Part shown: piece after piece, positions 8,497 through 16,599 of the stretch
How positions within the stretch are numbered: the stretch's first letter is position 1
How the letters are laid out: each line of letters starts with the position of its first letter
NCBI RefSeq assembly: GCF_020520285.1
Contig: NZ_CP084742.1
Location: 2,542,001-2,606,000, forward strand
Source of the DNA: Pseudomonas sp. L5B5
Lineage (GTDB): Bacteria > Pseudomonadota > Gammaproteobacteria > Pseudomonadales > Pseudomonadaceae
DNA length: 64,000 nucleotides
Direction: 5' to 3'
The notes under the pieces: model-generated
The model's input: the letters and a program-made list of their open reading frames with translations, nothing else
What the model was told of the DNA's origin: nothing
Database searches by the model: none
Position numbers and translations under genes: made by a program

Positions 8497-9819
8497 CTAG
8501 CGTTCGGGTTGCGCCGGCAACGGTTGTGCATGCCGGGCAAAGAGCTGCAGTAGCACTCCGCCCAGGGCACAACCGGCCATGACGAAGAAACACAGGGTGT
8601 AGCCTTGCAGGCGGGTCCAGCCACCGCCCGCGGCGATCAGGCTGCCCATCAGCAGCGGCGCCATGCCGCCTCCGATGAACATGGCGGTGGTGATGATGCC
8701 GTTGGCAGTAGAAGTGGCCGACGGCTCGGCCGAATCGCAGGCTACGGCGTAGTAGATCGGCCATACCGCGTTGGCCACCAGGCCGAACAGCAACTGCATG
8801 ACGATGACCAGCGCCAATGTGTTGGCGAAGTAGAAGGCCGCGACACTGGCCGCCATCCACAGGCCACAGATGATCAGGGTCACGCGCCGGCCGATGAGAT
8901 CGGACAGCGAAGGCCAGATCAGTTGCCCGAGGATCCCGGTCAGGGTGAACACCACGCTCATGCCGGCCGACTCGGCCAGGGACAGCCCGGTGATGTTGTA
9001 CAGGTAGGCCGGCAGGACGATGTTCACCCCCATGTACACCACCTGGGTGAGCAAGGTGTTGCCAGCCGTGAGAGCGATGTTGCGTTTGCCCAGGGTCGCG
9101 GCGAAAGTGCGCCACGCCTGGCCCTTGACCTGCGTCACGGGCGTGCAATCCGGTGGAGTCATACCCTTGGCGGCAATGTCCAGGTACAACTGGGTGATGC
9201 GCTGCGGCGTGGAATAGCGCCCCCAGAACAGCATCAGCGGCACCGCCACGACAAAGGCGAAAAAGAACACATAACGCCAGTTTTCCTCCCCAAAGGTAGC
9301 GATGACAAAACTCGCCACCAGGCCGCTGAGCATCGCGCCGATCGGGTAACCGGTATGGTGTGCGCCCAGGGCAAACCCACGACGCTCCACCGGCCACCAT
9401 TCGGCAGTGTTGCTCACGCCCACCGGCTCACCCCAGCCTGCGCCCAGATTGACTCCCACGCGCAGGGCGATGAAAGCCGCCAGGTTGCCGCTCAAGGCCT
9501 TGAAGCCGGACAGGAAGGAAATAGCGGTGTAGCCCAGCACCAGCGGGACCTGGAAACGCGCACGCGTCCAGCCGCCGCCATGGCGGTCGCTCCAGATCGA
9601 ACCGGGAATATCCAGCAGCGCCAGGGCCAGCATGATCAGGCTCGCGATGGTGCCCCATTGCTCGGCGGACAGTTCGAAGTGCTTGGAAATGGTCGGCCCC
9701 AGCCGCAGGACAATCTCGCGGTCGTAGGCATTTAGGATCCAGATCATCCAGCAGACCAGCAGCGACACCCAGGAATGACGGTGAATCTGGCGCAGCGAAG
9801 CTTTCTTGACGATAGCCAT
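8497..9819 (-). CDS. MFS transporter
   Basis: This 440-residue major facilitator starts at ATG 9819 (MAIVKKASLR), behind a GGAGAGG-like ribosome site; a longer frame extends upstream to 9951 but overlaps the lactonase gene. Motifs include NAYDREIVLRLGPTISKHFELS, WSDRHGGGW (the loop 2-3 MFS signature), GWGEPVGVSNTAEWWPVERRGFALG and LSDLIGRRVTLI (second-half loop signature). It sits between the lactonase gene and the ACS-type MFS gene in the same operon. Two transporters in one operon suggest either two related substrates or import of substrate and export of a by-product. Confidence 0.83.
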   Translation of the reverse strand: MAIVKKASLRQIHRHSWVSLLVCWMIWILNAYDREIVLRLGPTISKHFELSAEQWGTIASLIMLALALLDIPGSIWSDRHGGGWTRARFQVPLVLGYTAISFLSGFKALSGNLAAFIALRVGVNLGAGWGEPVGVSNTAEWWPVERRGFALGAHHTGYPIGAMLSGLVASFVIATFGEENWRYVFFFAFVVAVPLMLFWGRYSTPQRITQLYLDIAAKGMTPPDCTPVTQVKGQAWRTFAATLGKRNIALTAGNTLLTQVVYMGVNIVLPAYLYNITGLSLAESAGMSVVFTLTGILGQLIWPSLSDLIGRRVTLIICGLWMAASVAAFYFANTLALVIVMQLLFGLVANAVWPIYYAVACDSAEPSATSTANGIITTAMFIGGGMAPLLMGSLIAAGGGWTRLQGYTLCFFVMAGCALGGVLLQLFARHAQPLPAQPER

Positions 9820-9883
9820 GGGCCTCTCCAGGCGCGCAAGGGCGCGCACTGACACGCAATTGCAGAAGTGGGGAACGGTTGCC

Positions 9884-10762
9884 TCAGCCAGCGAAGCGAC
9901 GCTCGGCAACGCCCCGTACACCCAGGCCATGGATCGCGAACAATGCTCCACGCTGCTGGCCGTCCGCGGGGAAGCGTGGCAATGGCGGGCGGGCCATCGA
10001 GGTGACGAACAAGACGTCCAGGTCCGGGCCGCCGAAAGTCAGGCTGGTGACCTTCTTCACCGGCATCTCGATGACCCGGTCGACTCGCCCGTCCGGGCTG
10101 TAGCGCACCAGTTGGCCGGCGTAGACCAGGGCCTGCCACAGGCAACCTTCGGCATCCACGGTGCAGCCGTCGGCCGCGCCGCCGGCTGTGGTATCGACCT
10201 TGGCGAAAGTCCGGCGGTTGGCCACCGCACCTGTCGCGCCATCGTAGTCATAGGCGCGGATTTCCCCGGACCAGGTGTCGGCGAAATACAGGGTTTCACC
10301 GCCAGGGCTCCAGCACGGACCATTGGAAACGATGATGTCGGTATCCAGGGTATGCAGGCTGAGGTCCGGATCCAGTCGATAGAGACTGGCGCTAGGGCTT
10401 TCCTCACGGGTATCCATGGAACCGAAGACAAAACGCCCCTGGCGGTCGACCTTGCCGTCGTTGAGCCGGTTGTGAGGCAGGCCCGGCTCAGGGTTGTCGA
10501 TCAGCTCCAGCTCACCGCTGTGCAGGTCCAGGTTGTACAGGCCGTCCTGCAAAGCGACCAGCGCCTGCTCGCCACATCGACGCAGGGCCATGGAGCCGAT
10601 TTTCTGCTCCACATCCCATGCCCGGAGTTCGGCGCCATGGGCGGTACAACTCAGGATGCGCCCATCGGCGCTGTCGACCCAGTACAGCCGCTGTTGCTCC
10701 AGGTCCCAGACCGGGCCCTCGCCGAGATGAGTCTTGACGTCCACCAGGACTTCGATACGCAT
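9884..10762 (-). CDS. SMP-30/gluconolactonase/LRE-family lactonase
   Basis: The product is a 292-residue, six-bladed beta-propeller lactonase of the SMP-30/regucalcin family, which opens sugar-acid lactones using a divalent metal. Metal-site segments are visible: LGEGPVWD (Glu), LPHNRLNDGKVDRQGRFVFGSMD (Asn and Asp) and FADTWSGEIRAYDYD. The family normally uses Glu, two Asn and Asp as ligands; the NDGK and SNGPCWSPGG segments fit. ATG 10762 has an AAGGGA ribosome site. It lies 66 bases after the BKACE gene in the transcription direction. The likely role is to convert an imported or internal lactone to the hydroxy acid used by the SDR. The substrate is unknown. Confidence 0.82.
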   Translation of the reverse strand: MRIEVLVDVKTHLGEGPVWDLEQQRLYWVDSADGRILSCTAHGAELRAWDVEQKIGSMALRRCGEQALVALQDGLYNLDLHSGELELIDNPEPGLPHNRLNDGKVDRQGRFVFGSMDTREESPSASLYRLDPDLSLHTLDTDIIVSNGPCWSPGGETLYFADTWSGEIRAYDYDGATGAVANRRTFAKVDTTAGGAADGCTVDAEGCLWQALVYAGQLVRYSPDGRVDRVIEMPVKKVTSLTFGGPDLDVLFVTSMARPPLPRFPADGQQRGALFAIHGLGVRGVAERRFAG

Positions 10763-10828
10763 GGTGTTATCCCTTTATTGTTGTTGTGCGGGATGGGCGG
10801 AGGGCTTCCACCCGGGATAGAGGCGTGG

Positions 10829-11761
10829 TTAGAACGCGACCTGGTCACGCCCCTTGAGCCCAAGCATGGCGCGGGCCTCGTCCGGAGTCGCTACGCGACC
10901 ACCCAGGGCCTCGATGACGGTGCGGATGCGCCGCACCTGGTCGGCATTACTGGCGGCGAGCTTGCCCGGACCGTCCCAGAGCGAATCCTCCAGACCTACC
11001 CGGACATGACTGCCCATGGCCAGGCCCATGGTCCCCAGGGGAATCTGGTTGCGCCCGGCGCCGAGGATCGACCAGTGATAGTTCTCGGCGAACAGGCGAT
11101 CGGCGGTGCGCCGCATGTGGGCCAGATCCTCGGGATGACCACCGATACCCCCCCTCAAGCCAAACACCGACTGGATGAACAACGGGGCCTTGAGCAGGCC
11201 ACGCTCGAGAAAGTGCGCGGCGGTATAAAGATGGCCGATGTCATAGCACTCGATCTCGAAGCGAGTGCGGTTCTCGGCGCAAGCACTGAGGATGTGCGCT
11301 ATATCGCGAAAGGTATTGCGGAAGATCCGGTCGTCACTCTCGGCCAGGTAAGGGCGCTCCCAGTCGTGCTTGAACTCGGTAAAGCGATTGAGCATCTCGT
11401 ACAGGCCGAAGTTCATCGAGCCCATGTTCAGCGAGGCCAGTTCCGGCTTGAACTCCAGCACAGGTTGCAGCCGCTCCTCGACCCCCATGGTCGGCGCTCC
11501 ACCGGTGGTCAGGTTGATCACCACGTCGCTGCTCGCCTTGATCTGGGGCAGGAAGCGCCGGAACAGCTCGGGGTCCTGGCTGGGTCGCCCATCTTCCGGG
11601 TCCCGGGCGTGCAGGTGCACGATCGCCGCACCGGCCTCGGCCGCAGCGATGGCCTCGGCGGCAATTTGCCCAGCGGTGACCGGCAGGTGCGGTGACATGG
11701 ACGGCGTATGGATCGCACCGGTGACGGCGCAAGTGATGATGACAGGGGTTTTTCCAGGCAT
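10829..11761 (-). CDS. BKACE (DUF849) beta-keto acid cleavage enzyme
   Basis: This 310-residue TIM-barrel enzyme of the beta-keto acid cleavage family takes a beta-keto acid plus acetyl-CoA to acetoacetate plus a new acyl-CoA. The zinc-binding pair is seen as His49 and His51 in IVHLHARDPEDGRPS. Other family segments are VINLTTGGAP, LNMGSMNFG, FGLRGGIGG and LGAGRNQIPLGTMGLAMGSHVRVGLEDSLW. Characterised relatives include Kce (3-keto-5-aminohexanoate, lysine fermentation) and dehydrocarnitine cleavage enzyme. In this operon an SDR just upstream could make the beta-keto substrate. No coenzyme A transferase for acetoacetate is present in the window. Confidence 0.88.
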   Translation of the reverse strand: MPGKTPVIITCAVTGAIHTPSMSPHLPVTAGQIAAEAIAAAEAGAAIVHLHARDPEDGRPSQDPELFRRFLPQIKASSDVVINLTTGGAPTMGVEERLQPVLEFKPELASLNMGSMNFGLYEMLNRFTEFKHDWERPYLAESDDRIFRNTFRDIAHILSACAENRTRFEIECYDIGHLYTAAHFLERGLLKAPLFIQSVFGLRGGIGGHPEDLAHMRRTADRLFAENYHWSILGAGRNQIPLGTMGLAMGSHVRVGLEDSLWDGPGKLAASNADQVRRIRTVIEALGGRVATPDEARAMLGLKGRDQVAF

Positions 11762-11858
11762 GACGGTACTCCGACTTTTATTCTTGAAGAAAAAAATCCC
11801 AGGGTGTCGCTGATGAAAACCACCGCCGGATCCTTCAGCGGGGCTGGTGGCCGAGCGG

Positions 11859-12647
11859 CTAGAGGTACTCGACGTTACCGTCGACGCTGATCGCCTGGCC
11901 GGTGACGTTGCGCGCCGCCGGCGAGCAGAGAAACAGCGCCATGGCCGCCACGTCTTCGGCGCTGACCATGCGTTTGAGCGAGATCTTGTCCAGGTACTGC
12001 TGGCGCATCTGCGTGATGGGCACTCCGGTTTGCTCGGCCCGGGCCTGGATCACGGCGTCCATGCGCGGCCCCTCGACGATCCCCGGTAACAGCGCATTGA
12101 CCCGGATATCGCTGGCCCCGAGCTCGGCGGCCAGGGACTTCATCAGACCGACAATCGCCCACTTAGTCGCTGCATAGGGCGTGCGCCAGGCATAACCCAG
12201 GCGTCCGGCTACCGAGGCGATATGCAATAGGTGAGCGTTGCTGGAGGCCTTGAGCAGGGGCACCGCATGGTGAGCAAAACGGTACTGGGCCGTGAGGTTG
12301 ATATCGATGGTGCGCTGCCAGTCTTCATCACTGACCGCATCGATACCTGCCGTGGGACCAGCAATGCCGGCATTGTTGACCAGCACATCCAGACCGCCGA
12401 AACGCTGGACCTGCAGCTGGAACAACGCCTCGATCTGTACCGGATCGGCGACATCGGCCTGGCTGGCCAGTGCCTGCGGATGGCGATCACGAAACGCCGC
12501 CAGGGCGGCCTCGCTGACGTCACACACATGGACCTGGGCCCCTGCCTCGAGATAGGCACGGGCCAATACCTCGCCAATACCGGCCGCGCCACCGGAAATC
12601 ATTACTCGCAACCCCGGATAAGGCTGCAAACGCTGCAGGACGCTCAT
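11859..12647 (-). CDS. SDR-family NAD(P)-dependent dehydrogenase
   Basis: A classical short-chain dehydrogenase of 262 residues. It has the cofactor motif SGGAAGIG (18-25), an Asp43 after beta-2 (VCDVS) that suggests NAD rather than NADP, NNAG (91-94), and the catalytic set Ser145, Tyr158 and Lys162 in IASVAG and YAATK. The start ATG 12645-12647 overlaps the regulator's stop (ATGA), so the two are translationally coupled. The natural reading is oxidation of a beta-hydroxy acid to the beta-keto acid cleaved by the BKACE enzyme downstream. That substrate link is inferred from context. Confidence 0.85.
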   Translation of the reverse strand: MSVLQRLQPYPGLRVMISGGAAGIGEVLARAYLEAGAQVHVCDVSEAALAAFRDRHPQALASQADVADPVQIEALFQLQVQRFGGLDVLVNNAGIAGPTAGIDAVSDEDWQRTIDINLTAQYRFAHHAVPLLKASSNAHLLHIASVAGRLGYAWRTPYAATKWAIVGLMKSLAAELGASDIRVNALLPGIVEGPRMDAVIQARAEQTGVPITQMRQQYLDKISLKRMVSAEDVAAMALFLCSPAARNVTGQAISVDGNVEYL

Positions 12648-13357
12648 GCCCGACCTCCTTTGGCCGCTGTCTTCGGCGCCTTGGCCAGCAAGCGTGCCAG
12701 GGAGTCCGCCGCCTGCATGATGTCGTCGGTGACAGCCGCCCGCGCGCCTGGGCCGTCAGCGGCCTCCAGGGCAGCGACAATCCGGTCGTGAGCTTCCATT
12801 GATCGTTGCAGGTGAGCCTTGTCCGGCGCCACCAGGGCGAAACAAGGCCCCATGTGCAACCAGAAGTTTTCCACCGCCGCCATGGTCAGTTCGGCTCGGG
12901 CCACGGCATAGATGCGCCGGTGAAAGGCAAAGTTGGTCCACAGGTAACGTGAAACATCCACCTCGTCGGCTGCCTTGCGCATCTGCCGACAGACCTCGGC
13001 GATCTCCTGCATGTCGCACGGCTGCATATGTTGCACGGCCTTCTCCGCCAACAGCCCCTCAAGGGCCACCCGGGCATCACGAATTTCCCGCAAGCGCTCC
13101 ACGGTCATCATCCGTACCCGTAACCGGGAGGTTTCAGTGACTTCAAAGGCATTTTCCGCACTCAGGCGCTGCAAGGCCTCGCGTACCGGCATCGGGCTGG
13201 AGCCCAGCGCTTCAGCCAGGCCACGGATGGTCACCTTTTGGCCAGGCTGGAAACGCCCGCTCATCAGGGCTTCGCGAATCTGCCGGTACACCTGCTCCTG
13301 CAAGGTATCGCGAGAAACCTGACGCAACGTGGGAAGAGGGATTGGACCTTCGGACAT
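12644..13357 (-). CDS. GntR-family transcriptional regulator (FCD subfamily)
   Basis: This 237-residue regulator has an N-terminal winged helix-turn-helix (TLQEQVYRQIREALMSGRFQPGQKV, then LAEALGSSPMPVREALQRLSAE) and a C-terminal all-helical FCD ligand domain (about 85-220) with the metal-site pattern ending HDRIVAALEAADGPGARAAVTDDI. I prefer ATG 13357; an upstream GTG at 13390 would put coding sequence through the operator-like palindromes. It is the first gene of the catabolic operon and probably a ligand-released repressor of it, as FCD regulators commonly are. Confidence 0.85.
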   Translation of the reverse strand: MSEGPIPLPTLRQVSRDTLQEQVYRQIREALMSGRFQPGQKVTIRGLAEALGSSPMPVREALQRLSAENAFEVTETSRLRVRMMTVERLREIRDARVALEGLLAEKAVQHMQPCDMQEIAEVCRQMRKAADEVDVSRYLWTNFAFHRRIYAVARAELTMAAVENFWLHMGPCFALVAPDKAHLQRSMEAHDRIVAALEAADGPGARAAVTDDIMQAADSLARLLAKAPKTAAKGGRA

Positions 13358-13380
13358 GGGGTGTACCTGTATTGTGGTTC

Positions 13381-13404
13381 TTGTGCTCACAATATGTGAT
13401 CACA
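13381..13404. promoter_or_regulatory. Twin GntR-type operator palindromes upstream of the catabolic operon
   Basis: Two TTGTG-type palindromes lie side by side: TTGTGCTCACAA at 13381-13392 and TGTGATCACA at 13395-13404, centres 13 bp apart. They sit 24-47 bases before the regulator's ATG, where an autoregulatory operator overlapping the promoter is expected. FCD GntR proteins usually bind short T-G-T-rich palindromes. Binding is inferred. Confidence 0.6.
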
Positions 13405-13501
13405 AATCAAATATGTCAAATACTCAATACAGACACCGAAAAAATTCCGTGGCGGGGTTTACGCCAGAATCCATGTCCAATGACCGCACGCAAAAGGCGC
13501 T

Positions 13502-13520
13502 GAAACGAAAAAGCCCCCGT
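13502..13520. repeat. 19-bp direct repeat, left copy
   Basis: The sequence gaaacgaaaaagcccccgt is identical to 14864-14882 in the same orientation. Each copy contains one arm of a terminator hairpin. Together they bracket the methyltransferase gene. Confidence 0.75.
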
Positions 13521-13544
13521 GATCATCGATCACGGGGGCTTTTT
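13508..13544 (-). terminator. Intrinsic terminator downstream of TylF-like methyltransferase gene
   Basis: A nearly perfect 17-bp stem (AAAAAGCCCCCGTGATC and its complement) with a 3-nt loop, with A and T runs on both sides, can end transcription in either direction. The leftward methyltransferase gene ends 250 bases away and is the only obvious user; the catabolic operon diverges from it. The left arm lies in the 19-bp repeat 13502-13520. Confidence 0.75.
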
Positions 13545-13796
13545 GGTGAGATAGATGTCCCCCGCCCACAGCCTGAAAGCCGAGCGGCTCATACACTGAT
13601 GCCATTGGGTTCTATTTCATCTTCCTGAACCATTTATTCTTTCAGGCGACCCACTTGGTATATCAGCCAGGCCCAGTCACTACGGGGTCATATCACCCAC
13701 ACCCAACTGTTCATGAGGCCAGTGACTGCAGTTGCCCAACATTACAAGCGCCCGCAATCAGGAGGCCCTCCAGGCCCGCTCGTTTGCTATCGACAT

Positions 13797-14465
13797 TCAC
13801 ATCCGCTGTAGAACGTAACTGCTTTCAAAGCCATGTACGCTGCCCAGCACGTTAAAACCACGGAAAAAGCCTGTAGCCCTGAGCAAGTCGACCGTTGGGC
13901 CTACATCAGGCGAATGTTGAAAGTCGCGGTAATCGTCAAACACGATGAATCCGCCGGGTACCACGCTCGGCGAATACAGCAGAAAATCCAGCATCACGTT
14001 GCGACTTGAGTGACCGCCATCGATATGCAGCAAGGCGACCTTGGGCTCGAGGTTGTAGAAACGCTCTGCACTCAGCTCCGAAAGGCCACGGAGCACCAGT
14101 GCATTAGGCAGCATCAAGTCCTTGTAGTGACAGAACTCTTCAAACTGATTTGGCAGCGCGAACGGATCAATACCAATGATACGACGCTCGCGATTGCACA
14201 CCTCATTCATCAGCATCAGTGACTTGCCCTTCCACACGCCGATTTCCACGACGTCACCCGACAACTCGGCAACCAGAAGAGACAGGTAACCCAAGAGGCG
14301 TACATCGTCATGGAACGACAACTCACGACGCTGCATGGCCTGCTCAGGCGGCAAACTGGCCTGCGCCTGCTCGAAATGCTGGCCGATCAACTCCCATACC
14401 TGCGCTACGCTGGCAGTCAATCCAGGATTGCTGGTGAAGTCATTAAGCTCTTGGATAGTAATCAT
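13797..14465 (-). CDS. TylF/CmcI-like class I SAM-dependent methyltransferase
   Basis: This 222-residue Rossmann-type methyltransferase has the SAM motif VVEIGVWKGKS (72-82), an acidic residue after strand 2 (IIGIDPF), and LLHIDGGHSS (146-154) with FDDY (176-179), the metal-binding Asp pattern of macrocin O-methyltransferase relatives. ATG 14465 is preferred over the upstream start at 14513. Relatives modify sugars or natural products, yet no glycosyltransferase, NRPS or PKS gene is nearby. The gene is visibly less GC-rich than its neighbours and sits between two copies of a 19-bp repeat beside a tRNA gene, which suggests acquisition by transfer. The substrate is unknown. Confidence 0.78.
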   Translation of the reverse strand: MITIQELNDFTSNPGLTASVAQVWELIGQHFEQAQASLPPEQAMQRRELSFHDDVRLLGYLSLLVAELSGDVVEIGVWKGKSLMLMNEVCNRERRIIGIDPFALPNQFEEFCHYKDLMLPNALVLRGLSELSAERFYNLEPKVALLHIDGGHSSRNVMLDFLLYSPSVVPGGFIVFDDYRDFQHSPDVGPTVDLLRATGFFRGFNVLGSVHGFESSYVLQRM

Positions 14466-14863
14466 GGTTTCTCTGATTATTTCGAACGACTGGCGGGAAT
14501 GTGCTGAAAGCACACCGGAATTCAGGGCAGCGCCGATGGTACATCATCATTCATCAATTGAGCATCATGGCTCGACTCGGGCTGATTAGGCACTGTCTTA
14601 CGGTGGGTAATGTGCACCGCAAGGAACAAGTATTGGCGTTGACGGGACGACATTTTCCGAACCTTCCAAGCCCGGGCGACTGCTGGTACGCCGCTTCCTC
14701 ATGTCGCCGAGACACTGGGCATCGCTGAAAACCCGTTGGCCAACGGCAAACACCAGTACCAACGGCAAGATTTCATTGCGCACACAGCCCAGGAGACACG
14801 GCCAAGGCCCAAACCGCCGATACAACCCCCGTCCACCCTAAAGCTGCCCCGATCAGACGCTCA
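14466..14863. other. Intergenic region between methyltransferase and tRNA-Ser
   Basis: About 400 bases without a supportable gene. Short open frames exist on both strands but have no ribosome site or recognisable product. Base composition is mixed and lower in GC than the core genes to the right. The methyltransferase promoter should lie at the left end of this stretch. Confidence 0.45.
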
Positions 14864-14882
14864 GAAACGAAAAAGCCCCCGT
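14864..14882. repeat. 19-bp direct repeat, right copy
   Basis: This is an exact copy of 13502-13520 (gaaacgaaaaagcccccgt). Here it forms the distal arm and T-run (on the minus strand) of the tRNA-Ser terminator. Confidence 0.75.
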
Positions 14883-14907
14883 AATCTTCAACGATTACGG
14901 GGGCTTA
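14869..14907 (-). terminator. Intrinsic terminator of tRNA-Ser
   Basis: On the minus strand a stem of AAGCCCCCGTAATC and its complement around a short loop is followed by CTTTTTCG. It begins about 15 bases after the tRNA 3' end, the expected place for a tRNA terminator. Confidence 0.85.
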
Positions 14908-14921
14908 GTCTTGTTCAATAA

Positions 14922-15011
14922 TGGCGGAGAGATAGGGATTCGAACCCTAGGTACCGGTGAAGGTACAACGGATTTCGAATCCGTCCCATTCGGCCACTCT
15001 GGCATCTCTCC
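14922..15011 (-). tRNA. tRNA-Ser (anticodon CGA)
   Basis: The 90-nt minus-strand sequence begins GGAGAGATGCCAGAGTGG and ends in an acceptor stem complement plus encoded CCA (TGG at 14922-14924 on the plus strand). The anticodon stem and loop GGATTCGAAATCC gives CGA, reading UCG serine codons. A long variable arm typical of class II tRNAs and the GGTTCGAATCC T-arm are present. Confidence 0.96.
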
Positions 15012-15050
15012 AACGGCGCGCATCATAACAGCACCTTTGCCCGAAGCGAA
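15012..15050 (-). promoter_or_regulatory. Candidate tRNA-Ser promoter
   Basis: On the minus strand TATGAT (15022-15027) lies upstream of the tRNA 5' end, with a GC-only discriminator (GCGCGCC) typical of stringently controlled stable-RNA promoters. A weak -35 candidate, TTCGCT, is 17 bases further upstream (15045-15050). Confidence 0.5.
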
Positions 15051-15094
15051 GCCCCCAAGCAAAATTTTTCCGTGCTATCAGATGCTTGCGTCGA

Positions 15095-15808
15095 TTACAG
15101 CGGTACGCCGAGGCGCTGGGCCACTTCTTCGTAGGCTTCGATCACATCGCCGAGGCCCTGACGGAAGCGGTCCTTGTCCATCTTCTTCTTGGTGTCCTTG
15201 TCCCACAGACGGCAGCCGTCCGGGCTGAACTCGTCACCCAGGACGATGGAACCGTCACTGAACACACCGAATTCCAGCTTGAAGTCCACCAGCAGCAGGC
15301 CAGCGTCATCGAACAGCTTGCTCAGGACTTCGTTGACCTTCAGCGACAGTTCTTTCATCCGCGCCAATTGCTCGACGGTGCCCCAGCCGAATGCCACCAC
15401 GTGGGATTCGTTGATGAACGGGTCACCCTTGGCATCGTCCTTGAGGAACAGTTCGAAGGTGTAGGGGTTGAGCTTCATGCCCTCTTCCACACCCAGGCGC
15501 TTGACCAAGCTGCCGGCGGCATAGTTGCGCACGACGCACTCCACCGGAATCATGTCGAGCTTCTTCACCAGGCACTCGTTGTCGCCCAGCAGCTTGTCGA
15601 ACTGGGTCGGCACGCCGGCTGCTTCGAGCTTCTGCATGATGAAGGCGTTGAACTTGTTGTTCACCATCCCCTTGCGGTCCAGTTGCTCGATGCGCTTGCC
15701 GTCGAACGCCGAAGTGTCGTTGCGAAACAGCAGGATCAAGCGGTCGGCGTCGTCGGTCTTGTAAACCGATTTGGCTTTGCCGCGGTAGAGTTCTTCACGT
15801 TTTTCCAT
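15095..15808 (-). CDS. purC: Phosphoribosylaminoimidazole-succinocarboxamide synthase (SAICAR synthetase)
   Basis: This 237-residue enzyme joins CAIR and aspartate with ATP in purine synthesis. Diagnostic segments are YRGKAKSVY at the N terminus (phosphate-binding), [29 protein letters not shown] and [10 protein letters not shown] with [14 protein letters not shown]. Length is normal for bacterial PurC. It is the last gene of the leftward dapA-bamC-MBL-purC run; the MBL gene ends 28 bases upstream. Confidence 0.97.
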   Translation of the reverse strand: MEKREELYRGKAKSVYKTDDADRLILLFRNDTSAFDGKRIEQLDRKGMVNNKFNAFIMQKLEAAGVPTQFDKLLGDNECLVKKLDMIPVECVVRNYAAGSLVKRLGVEEGMKLNPYTFELFLKDDAKGDPFINESHVVAFGWGTVEQLARMKELSLKVNEVLSKLFDDAGLLLVDFKLEFGVFSDGSIVLGDEFSPDGCRLWDKDTKKKMDKDRFRQGLGDVIEAYEEVAQRLGVPL

Positions 15809-15836
15809 GATGGGCTCCGCTTGCTAAGTAGGTGGG

Positions 15837-16595
15837 CTAGGCGATGTGGCGCCAGTCGAGCCCTGAATCTTGATCGGCCAGTTGCAGCCAGTCCGGGTCG
15901 CACCCGAGGGTGTCGACAAAACATTGCCGGGCCAGCTGCGGCAGGTTGTTCTTGCTGCTCAGATGAGCCAGGACCAGATGCTGCAGGCCCTGCCATCCCA
16001 ATTCGGCCACCAGGCTTGCGGCCTGATGGTTGTTCAAATGTCCCTCATCGCCGCCGACCCGCTGCTTGAGAAAGTACGGGTAATAACCACGTGCCAGCAG
16101 GTCCCGGCAATGGTTGGCCTCGATCATCAGTGCATCCAGCCCGCGGTAACCGTCAAGCACATCAGCGCCATAGGAACCGAGATCGGTCAGCAGGCCAAAG
16201 CGCCGCCGGCCGTCACTGAAGACGAACTGCGTGGGCTCCTGGGCATCGTGGGCAACGCCAATCACGTCGATGCGCAAGGCACCGACCTGCAATCGCCCGC
16301 CGCCCTGCACGAACCCTGTGGCCACGACAGGCTTGCGCATGCCTCGCAGGGTTCCCTGGCTGAGGTAGACCGGTAGATTGTAGCGCCGAGACAGCAAACC
16401 CACGCCATGCACATGGTCGGCATGTTCGTGGGTTACCAGGATGGCGCTCAGCTGCTCCGGGACGACACCCAGGCGCAGCAGGCGCCGCTCGGTTTCCCGC
16501 AAGGAGAAACCACAATCCACCAGCACATAGGTGTCTTCGCTGGCGATCAGAGTGCCATTGCCCTGGCTACCACTGCCGAGAACGGCGAAACGCAT
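15837..16595 (-). CDS. MBL-fold metallo-hydrolase (WalJ/YycJ-like)
   Basis: This 252-residue metallo-beta-lactamase-fold hydrolase has the metal motif THEHADHVHG (His56, His58, Asp60, His61), an N-terminal LGSGSQGNGTLI segment characteristic of the YycJ/WalJ group, and later metal ligands in IGVAHDAQEP and LVLAHLSSKNNLPQ. Relatives are Zn- or Mn-dependent nucleases or phosphodiesterases; the substrate is unknown. The 3-base gap to bamC upstream indicates cotranscription. The same gene neighbourhood is common in pseudomonads. Confidence 0.88.
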   Translation of the reverse strand: MRFAVLGSGSQGNGTLIASEDTYVLVDCGFSLRETERRLLRLGVVPEQLSAILVTHEHADHVHGVGLLSRRYNLPVYLSQGTLRGMRKPVVATGFVQGGGRLQVGALRIDVIGVAHDAQEPTQFVFSDGRRRFGLLTDLGSYGADVLDGYRGLDALMIEANHCRDLLARGYYPYFLKQRVGGDEGHLNNHQAASLVAELGWQGLQHLVLAHLSSKNNLPQLARQCFVDTLGCDPDWLQLADQDSGLDWRHIA

Positions 16596-16599
16596 CCGA

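Larger units (their letters stand above)
13405..13796. other. Intergenic region, AT-richer, with terminator
   Basis: This stretch is less GC-rich than the flanking operons. It holds the strong hairpin at 13508-13544 and a copy of a 19-bp sequence repeated beside tRNA-Ser, and otherwise no gene I can support. The part nearest 13405 is probably the promoter of the leftward catabolic operon. Confidence 0.5.

Noticed and set aside
9806..11695. Long plus-strand open frame opposite the lactonase and BKACE genes (629 codons)
   Set aside because: It is antisense to two genes with strong family motifs, has no ribosome site and no recognisable product; high GC creates such open shadow frames.
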